From assembly GCA_002705125.1 (NCBI GenBank), contig PAHQ01000098.1, forward strand, positions 2,982-9,938: 6,957 nucleotides of DNA, written 5' to 3'. The position numbers and the translations under genes are program-made. The DNA comes from Verrucomicrobiales bacterium (GTDB lineage Bacteria; Verrucomicrobiota; Verrucomicrobiia; Verrucomicrobiales; DEV007). A model generated the notes under the pieces. The model did not search any database, had not been told where the DNA came from, and saw nothing but the letters and a program-made list of their open reading frames with translations. Every line of letters starts with the position of its first letter. Positions within the stretch are counted from its first letter, which is position 1. Positions 6,890 to 6,957 of this stretch are shown piece after piece.

Positions 6890-6957
6890 ATGGATAAGAT
6901 TGGAATTGGAATTGATATAGGAGGAACTGAGATTAAAGCTGCTAAATTTAATCTTAT
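6890..6957 (+). CDS. ROK-family sugar kinase or regulator, N-terminal fragment (3' end outside window)
   Basis: Only the first 22 codons plus two bases are in the window. The start MDKIGIGIDIGGTEIKAAKF carries the phosphate-1 ATP-binding motif DxGGTxxK at residues 9-16 (D9, G11, G12, T13, K16), placed at the very N-terminus. ROK sugar kinases such as glucokinase, N-acetylglucosamine kinase or fructokinase begin this way. ROK repressors instead carry an N-terminal helix-turn-helix domain of some 70-80 residues, which is absent here, so a kinase is favoured. A TTG at 6863 is in frame, but the ATG at 6890 places the motif where the family has it. No ribosome binding site is visible. It is divergent from the PSD1 operon, and its sugar specificity cannot be told. 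Confidence 0.85.
   Translation, partial: MDKIGIGIDIGGTEIKAAKFNL

Overview
The window is an AT-rich stretch of Gram-negative bacterial chromosome, most likely from the PVC superphylum. Verrucomicrobiota or Planctomycetota are the best guesses. Two things point there: a PSCyt1-PSCyt2-PSD1 cytochrome-domain protein followed directly by a DUF1501 protein, a pairing that is heavily expanded in those phyla, and a Kdo transferase, which means an LPS-type outer membrane. The exact lineage cannot be fixed from this sequence.

Layout. The left end (1-767, + strand) is the C-terminal part of waaA/kdtA, the lipid A Kdo transferase. A complete tRNA-Glu(UUC) gene with encoded CCA follows at 845-919, also on +. 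From 6781 down to 977 five genes run on the minus strand with very small gaps. In transcription order they are: PSCyt1-PSCyt2-PSD1 protein (743 aa), DUF1501 protein (477 aa), pdxA (335 aa), a small exported single-domain c-type cytochrome (145 aa) and a LURP-one/tubby-like protein (197 aa). The gaps are 1, 48, 4 and 46 bp, so one transcript is plausible. At the right edge (6890-6957, + strand) the first 22 codons of a ROK-family kinase or regulator diverge from the PSD1 gene across a 108-bp intergenic region.

How the genes may work together. The PSD1 and DUF1501 proteins are a recurrent exported pair of unknown biochemical role. The small cytochrome carries the same type of haem-binding module as the N-terminus of the PSD1 protein. 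Between them sits an apparently intact, cytoplasmic, PdxA-type dehydrogenase with all expected metal- and substrate-binding residues. That is the most unusual point: either a vitamin B6 gene has been caught in this operon, or the enzyme is a PdxA2-like relative serving a catabolic step linked to the exported proteins. No mobile element, CRISPR array or phage gene was seen. No gene-free stretch exceeds 300 bases.
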